Origin: Flavobacteriaceae bacterium
GTDB taxonomy: Bacteria; Bacteroidota; Bacteroidia; Flavobacteriales; Flavobacteriaceae
Reading direction: 5' to 3'
Assembly: GCA_029245825.1 (NCBI GenBank)
Contig: JAQWON010000128.1
Span: 1 to 27,406, forward strand
DNA length: 27,406 bases
Below, one piece after another: positions 23,170 through 27,406 of the stretch (positions are counted from its first letter, which is position 1; each line of letters starts with the position of its first letter). Under the pieces are notes generated by a model. It saw only the letters and a list, made by a program, of their open reading frames with translations. It did no database searches and had not been told where the DNA came from. The translations under genes and the position numbers were made by a program.

Positions 23170-23598
23170 ATGATTAAATTTTCAGGTCTAGATTTTATTA
23201 AAATAAATAAGGCAAAACTCAAGAGATTAATATGTAATCTAGTAGAGGGCAATGGCTATAGTGTTGAAAGAGTCGAGTATAACTTTATTGGCGTTGACAA
23301 AATGATAGAAATAAACAAGGAATTTCTAGATCACGATTATGCAACCGATATAATCACATTTGATTACACAGCTAGTAAACTAATATCGGCTGAAATTTTT
23401 ATATCTATTGACACCTTAAAAGAAAACGCAACTAAAAACGGACAAAGTGTTGAAAATGAGATGATTAGACTTGTTTTTCACGGCGCCTTACATTGCCTGG
23501 GCTATAAAGATAAAACAAAAGCAGATAAACAAATTATGCGGCAAAAAGAAGACCAATCTATTAACATGTTTCACGTGAAACAGACTCTAAATGTTTAA
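23170..23598 (+). CDS. ybeY: Endoribonuclease/rRNA maturation factor YbeY
   Basis: 142 residues. YbeY is a metal-dependent RNase involved in 16S rRNA 3'-end maturation and ribosome quality control. Family features are LDHDYATDIITFDY (compare 'R.kdkpTDVLSFp'), AEIFISIDTLKENA, and RLVFHGALHCLGYKD. The first two zinc histidines are His104 and His108, but the usual third His (of GYDH) is Asp114 in GYKD. I recall similar substitutions in other flavobacteria but cannot check. The last codons (MFHVKQ) encode a parS palindrome, and the stop overlaps the mnmG start by 8 nt (ATGTTTAA), so translation is probably coupled. Confidence 0.92.
   Translation: MIKFSGLDFIKINKAKLKRLICNLVEGNGYSVERVEYNFIGVDKMIEINKEFLDHDYATDIITFDYTASKLISAEIFISIDTLKENATKNGQSVENEMIRLVFHGALHCLGYKDKTKADKQIMRQKEDQSINMFHVKQTLNV
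23567..23582. promoter_or_regulatory. parS: parS site 1 (ParB-binding palindrome)
   Basis: TGTTTCACGTGAAACA is a perfect 16-bp palindrome and matches the widely conserved bacterial parS consensus, bound by ParB for chromosome segregation. It lies inside the last codons of ybeY, 8 bp before the mnmG start codon. No parA or parB gene is present in the window. Confidence 0.85.
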
Positions 23599-25459
23599 AA
23601 AAGAATATGATATAATTGTTGTTGGCGGAGGCCACTCAGGTGCTGAGGCTGCTTTATCTGCTGCTCGTATGGGCTCGTCAGTACTTTTGATAACAATGAA
23701 TCTAAACACAATTGCCCAGATGTCTTGTAACCCTGCCATGGGGGGTATTGCGAAAGGGCAAATAATTAGAGAAATAGATGCATTAGGAGGCGAAAGCGGA
23801 ATTATTTCTGATTTCAGCGCCATACAATTCAGAATGCTAAATAGATCTAAGGGTCCAGCTATGTGGAGCCCCAGAGTTCAGTCTGATAGAAATATGTTTT
23901 CAAAGTTATGGAGGGAGTCTTTAGAAAAAGCTTCTAACTTAGATTTCTATCAGGAATCTGTAGTAGAATTATTAATCTTAAAAAATAGGCTTTGTGGAGT
24001 AATTACCTCATTGGGCTCAAAGATTTATTCTAAAGCTGTTATTTTAACAAATGGAACATTTTTAAATGGATTGATACATATTGGAGATAAAAACTTTGCG
24101 GGTGGAAGGGCTGGCGAAAGCCCTTCTAGAGGATTAACCTCCAACCTTGAAGACCGTGGTTTTACTTCTGGCAGAATGAAAACTGGCACCCCGCCCCGCG
24201 TCGATGGAAGATCTTTAAATTATGCTCTAATGGAAAGACAAGAAGGAGACAAAAAACCATCTAAATTTAGTTTTTTAAACACGCATTTACTTAAGTCCCA
24301 AAAACCATGTCACATAACATATACTTCTTCAGTTGTTCATGACATTTTAAGAACGGGTTTTGAGCGCTCACCAATGTTTAATGGAAGAATAAAAAGCATT
24401 GGGCCAAGGTATTGCCCCTCAATTGAGGACAAAATAAACAGATTTGAAGATAAAGATAGACATCAACTTTTTGTTGAACCTGAAGGATGGAATACAATTG
24501 AGGTTTATGTCAATGGGTTTTCAACCTCTCTCCCCGAGGAAATTCAATATGCTGCTTTAAAGAAAGTTAAAGGCTTTGAACAGGTTAAATTTTTCAGACC
24601 AGGATACGCCATCGAATATGATTATTTTCCGCCTACTCAGTTAAAATATAATTTAGAGACAAAAATCATCGATAATTTATTTTTTGCCGGGCAAATTAAT
24701 GGAACTACTGGCTACGAGGAAGCCGCAGCACAGGGCTTATTGGCTGGAATAAATGCTCATTTGAAAATTAGTGATCAGCCACCCTTTGTTTTGAGAAGAG
24801 ATCAGGCTTATATAGGGGTGCTAATAGACGACTTGATAACAAAGGGAACTGATGAGCCTTATAGAATGTTTACATCTCGCGCAGAATATAGGACACTCTT
24901 AAGGCAAGATAATGCCGATATTAGATTAACACCATTATCTTTCTCTCTTGGACTCGCCTCTGAAGAAAGGATGCGTCTAGTTAAATCTAAATCTAAAGAA
25001 ACTTCTAAGCTAATAAGTTTTTTCAAGACGCAGAGTGTTTCACCAGAAGAGGTAAATGCTATTTTGGAGAAAAACAATTCATCTCTAATGAGACAGTCAA
25101 ACAAAATTTACAAAGTTCTTTCTAGGCCAAATATTTCTATAAAAGAATTAAAGAGAGTTAATAAAGTTTCTAAATTTTTAAGAGACGAAAGTGTTAATGA
25201 AGCATCCATAGAGCAGGCAGAAATAGAAATTAAATATTCTGGTTATATTGAAAAAGAAAAAGAAAACGCAAAAAAACTTACTAAGCTTTCGCACATTAAA
25301 ATTCCTGATGGATTTAATTATAATGAACTATCATCACTATCGTCAGAAGCCAAGGAAAAACTAAATACAATAAATCCCACCAACCTATCTCAAGCATCAA
25401 GAATTAGCGGAATTAAACCAAGTGATATTAGCGCGCTTCTTGTCAAAATGGGAAGATAA
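23591..25459 (+). CDS. mnmG: tRNA uridine-5-carboxymethylaminomethyl modification enzyme MnmG (GidA)
   Basis: 622 residues, full family length. With MnmE it installs the cmnm5 group on the wobble uridine of certain tRNAs, using FAD. Motifs are the dinucleotide-binding VVGGGHSGAEAA (GxGxxG at 12-17), MSCNPAMGGIAKGQIIREID, RMLNRSKGPAMWSPRVQ, the FAGGRAGESPS and GRMKTGTPPRVDGRS region, and FAGQINGTTGYEEAAAQGL. The C-terminal MnmE/tRNA-interacting helices contain LTKLSHIKIPDGFNY and end SRISGIKPSDISALL. It overlaps ybeY by 8 nt and is followed directly by the methyltransferase ATG. It is flanked by two parS-type sites, consistent with its old name gidA and frequent origin-proximal position. Confidence 0.97.
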   Translation: MFKKEYDIIVVGGGHSGAEAALSAARMGSSVLLITMNLNTIAQMSCNPAMGGIAKGQIIREIDALGGESGIISDFSAIQFRMLNRSKGPAMWSPRVQSDRNMFSKLWRESLEKASNLDFYQESVVELLILKNRLCGVITSLGSKIYSKAVILTNGTFLNGLIHIGDKNFAGGRAGESPSRGLTSNLEDRGFTSGRMKTGTPPRVDGRSLNYALMERQEGDKKPSKFSFLNTHLLKSQKPCHITYTSSVVHDILRTGFERSPMFNGRIKSIGPRYCPSIEDKINRFEDKDRHQLFVEPEGWNTIEVYVNGFSTSLPEEIQYAALKKVKGFEQVKFFRPGYAIEYDYFPPTQLKYNLETKIIDNLFFAGQINGTTGYEEAAAQGLLAGINAHLKISDQPPFVLRRDQAYIGVLIDDLITKGTDEPYRMFTSRAEYRTLLRQDNADIRLTPLSFSLGLASEERMRLVKSKSKETSKLISFFKTQSVSPEEVNAILEKNNSSLMRQSNKIYKVLSRPNISIKELKRVNKVSKFLRDESVNEASIEQAEIEIKYSGYIEKEKENAKKLTKLSHIKIPDGFNYNELSSLSSEAKEKLNTINPTNLSQASRISGIKPSDISALLVKMGR

Positions 25460-26329
25460 ATGTTCCACGTGGAAAAAAAAGGAAAAATTTTTAGCAACAA
25501 GGCATTAAAAGACAATCAAAGTATCTATTCGGGAAGCGAAGTTGATATTATATATAACAAGGAATTAGGTCTTGCTAAAACAGTATTCAAAAAAGACAGG
25601 CGCCTAAAGGAGAATATCTCTTCAAGTGAATACCTGCCGCACTCAAAAAGGAAACTTACTCTTGTTAGTCTGCTTTATTCTTTTGCAAGGACCCTTATGT
25701 TTGCTTACAAGCATAAAATGATAGAAAAGATCATATCCAAAAAATCAAAAATATTAGATTTTGGTTCTGGCACAGGAGACTTTCTTCTTTACATGAAGAG
25801 GAAAAACCATCAGGTTTATGGAGTAGAGCCAAACAAAGCCGCTAGGGAAATATCTTCAAAAAATGGAATAATTCCTTTTGAAAACTTAAAGCAATTGGAA
25901 GGCACTAAATTTCATACCATCACACTATGGCATGTTTTAGAACACCTGCAAGATCCTTCAAAAGCAATTAAATCTTTTCATAAAACGTTAGATAAAGAAG
26001 GAGTATTAATTGTGGCAGTCCCTAATCTTGAAAGTCATGATGCTTTGCATTATAAAAATTTTTGGGCAGCATTAGATGTTCCTAGACACTTGTGGCACTT
26101 TACTTCAAAGGGCTTATTAAAAATTGTTCAAGAAAAAGGTTTTAGTTTCGTAAAAGTTTTTCCCCTCTGGTTTGACACATTATATATAAGCTATCTCTCA
26201 GAAAGAAATAGATCCAAAAAATTTGCCCTTATTCGAGGAGTTTTTAAAGGAATATATTTCAACTTAAAATCTTTTAAAACAAAAAAATACTCATCGTTGG
26301 CTTTTGTTTTTAGGAAGACTTCTCCCTAA
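25460..26329 (+). CDS. Class I SAM-dependent methyltransferase
   Basis: 289 residues, ATG immediately after the mnmG stop. The N-terminal part (about 1-90) is an accessory region with YSGSEVDIIYNKELGLAKT and SSEYLPHS. The SAM-binding core then starts with ILDFGSGTGDFL (motif I, about residues 97-108), followed by HQVYGVEPN with the acidic Glu of motif II, HTITLWHVLEHLQDP (a feature of Methyltransf_11/23-type enzymes) and GVLIVAVPN. The substrate is unknown; I recall this gene following mnmG in other flavobacteria. Its first codons (MFHVEK) contain the second parS-like site. Its last 20 nt overlap the convergent holB end. Confidence 0.85.
   Translation: MFHVEKKGKIFSNKALKDNQSIYSGSEVDIIYNKELGLAKTVFKKDRRLKENISSSEYLPHSKRKLTLVSLLYSFARTLMFAYKHKMIEKIISKKSKILDFGSGTGDFLLYMKRKNHQVYGVEPNKAAREISSKNGIIPFENLKQLEGTKFHTITLWHVLEHLQDPSKAIKSFHKTLDKEGVLIVAVPNLESHDALHYKNFWAALDVPRHLWHFTSKGLLKIVQEKGFSFVKVFPLWFDTLYISYLSERNRSKKFALIRGVFKGIYFNLKSFKTKKYSSLAFVFRKTSP
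25461..25476. promoter_or_regulatory. parS: parS-like site 2 (one mismatch)
   Basis: TGTTCCACGTGGAAAA differs from the palindromic parS form TGTTCCACGTGGAACA at one base (position 15). It sits at the start of the methyltransferase gene, about 1.9 kb from site 1, and is read in the same way as site 1 (ATG-Phe-His-Val). Confidence 0.65.
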
Positions 26330-27406
26330 CATTTAACAGCCTGACAAGAGCTATTGAAAAACTTGAAAATATAATTTTTGCATTACCGTTTCTTTCTAAA
26401 AAGTAAATAGTTTCTTCTAATAGAGTTGATATTTCTAGAATATTTTTACTGTGGACATGATTAGATAAATTTTTTACATCTAATAGTTTAAAATGATGAA
26501 AATCAACTAGTTGCGTAGAATTATAAGAAATGAGCAGACACTGTCTAATTACCTCTAGGAGATATTTAATGAAAGCCTTTTGTTCTTCCCTATCTAATGA
26601 AGATATTGAATCTGACCAATTCAACAAATCAATAACAGCTCTTTTGCTTTTTTTGATTTTAAAACAAGTTTTTAAAAATTCATTTAAATAGTTTTCAAAC
26701 CTATCTCTTTCCTCTCTATTAAAAATATTACTCAAAACTTTTCTCCAACTACCCTTACTAAATTTTACGAGACTATTCACATCTGTATTTATATCGAAAT
26801 CCTTTAAAGCAGAATTAATTTCTTGACTTTCTATTGGAGGTAACGTTATTCTTTGGCATCTAGAGATCAAAGTTGGAAGAAGAGCTGAAGATTTTTCTGT
26901 AACTAGAATAAAATAGGATTTGTCTGGCGGCTCTTCCATAATTTTAAGTAATTTATTTGAAGCCTGAGAATTTAATTTTTCTGCACCCCATATTATCATC
27001 ACTTTATTTCCTCCGGAATAGGACTTCAAGCTCATTTTTTGTTGAATTTTAGCGACTTCTTCTACATTTATAATCCCTTGTTTGTTTCCTGAGTCAAGTA
27101 ATTTTAACCAATCGTAAATCTCTCCGTAGGGTGAAGAAAGAATAAAATCTCTCCATGAGTCCAATAAATTTGAGACATGAGAATTTAGATTTGTTTTAGG
27201 CATACCTACCCTTGGGAAGACAAAATGCAGATCCGGGTGGTTAATTAAATTAGAGCATGGAGTTTTATTTTTTTCATGTTCCTTCATTTTTTCTAACCCA
27301 TAAATTAAGTTTAAACCATTATTTATTGCCAATGGAAGACCTCCATATCCATTATTATCAATAAGAACTTGACTTTGAGGATAAGTTTTTTCAACAATCA
27401 TTTTTT
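26310..27406 (-). CDS. holB: DNA polymerase III delta' subunit, N-terminus cut by the window
   Basis: At least 363 residues; the frame stays open to the window edge. By comparison with the family about 25-35 N-terminal residues are missing, so the Met at 27401 is probably internal. Delta' is a clamp-loader subunit. Visible features are SQVLIDNNGYGGLPLAI, which is the degenerate P-loop region (no GKT/S), the HPDLHFVFPRV segment, ILSSPYGEIYDWLKLL, GIINVEEVAKIQQKMSLKSY, KVMIIWGAEKLNSQASNKLL and KIMEEPPDKSYFILVTE, then the sensor/SRC-type LLPTLISRCQRITLPP. The zinc-finger cysteines of E. coli delta' are not present. The C-terminal collar domain follows. It overlaps the methyltransferase end by 20 nt. 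Confidence 0.92.
   Translation of the reverse strand, partial: KMIVEKTYPQSQVLIDNNGYGGLPLAINNGLNLIYGLEKMKEHEKNKTPCSNLINHPDLHFVFPRVGMPKTNLNSHVSNLLDSWRDFILSSPYGEIYDWLKLLDSGNKQGIINVEEVAKIQQKMSLKSYSGGNKVMIIWGAEKLNSQASNKLLKIMEEPPDKSYFILVTEKSSALLPTLISRCQRITLPPIESQEINSALKDFDINTDVNSLVKFSKGSWRKVLSNIFNREERDRFENYLNEFLKTCFKIKKSKRAVIDLLNWSDSISSLDREEQKAFIKYLLEVIRQCLLISYNSTQLVDFHHFKLLDVKNLSNHVHSKNILEISTLLEETIYFLERNGNAKIIFSSFSIALVRLLNVREKSS

Overview
The window looks like part of the chromosome of a streamlined, low-GC (roughly one third G+C by eye) member of the Bacteroidota, most likely a marine flavobacterium. The reasons are the protein families (flavobacterial-type HolB, YbeY, MnmG-linked methyltransferase, exported M1 peptidase), the lack of Shine-Dalgarno sequences, the Bacteroidota-type -7 promoter box (TAnnTTTG) ahead of most transcription units, and very tight gene packing. 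Almost everything is housekeeping. I see no insertion sequence, prophage, CRISPR array, defence island or biosynthetic cluster.

Layout. 1-3.6 kb: the 5' part of a tRNA cut by the window edge, a secreted S15/CocE-type hydrolase, a lipoprotein of the N-formylglutamate amidohydrolase family, and two small unknown genes (one 51 codons long). 3.65-8.7 kb: a secreted CAP/SCP protein diverging from rbfA, then a LolC/E-like permease, convergent dusB, and lepA. 8.8-15 kb: a tandem UspA protein translationally coupled to a SulP anion transporter with an unassigned C-terminal domain, a metallo-beta-lactamase-fold hydrolase, an exported M1 aminopeptidase and overlapping rnpA. 15-15.9 kb: the rpiB-elaA operon on the minus strand. 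15.9-16.3 kb: the only long gene-free stretch, very AT-rich. 16.3-20.5 kb: rnr, whose stop codon lies inside an antisense tRNA-Cys gene, then folB and glnS diverging from a compact promoter region, both apparently with TTG starts. 20.5-23 kb: an SPFH membrane protein and gltX on the minus strand. 23.2-27.4 kb: ybeY-mnmG-methyltransferase on the plus strand, converging on holB, which runs off the right edge.

Functionally the window is dominated by translation and RNA metabolism: RbfA, LepA, YbeY, RNase R, RNase P protein, DusB, MnmG, two aminoacyl-tRNA synthetases and two tRNAs. It also carries envelope or secreted enzymes and an anion transporter with a stress-protein partner.

The most notable sequence signals are not genes. 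A perfect 16-bp ParB-binding (parS) palindrome at the ybeY/mnmG junction and a near-perfect one at the start of the following methyltransferase flank mnmG, which suggests this is a centromere-like, probably origin-proximal region. TAnnTTTG/A boxes sit only 3-25 nt before most start codons, implying leaderless or near-leaderless transcripts. Three of these promoters share the extended string TTTGTCAAT. Several gene ends overlap antisense neighbours.
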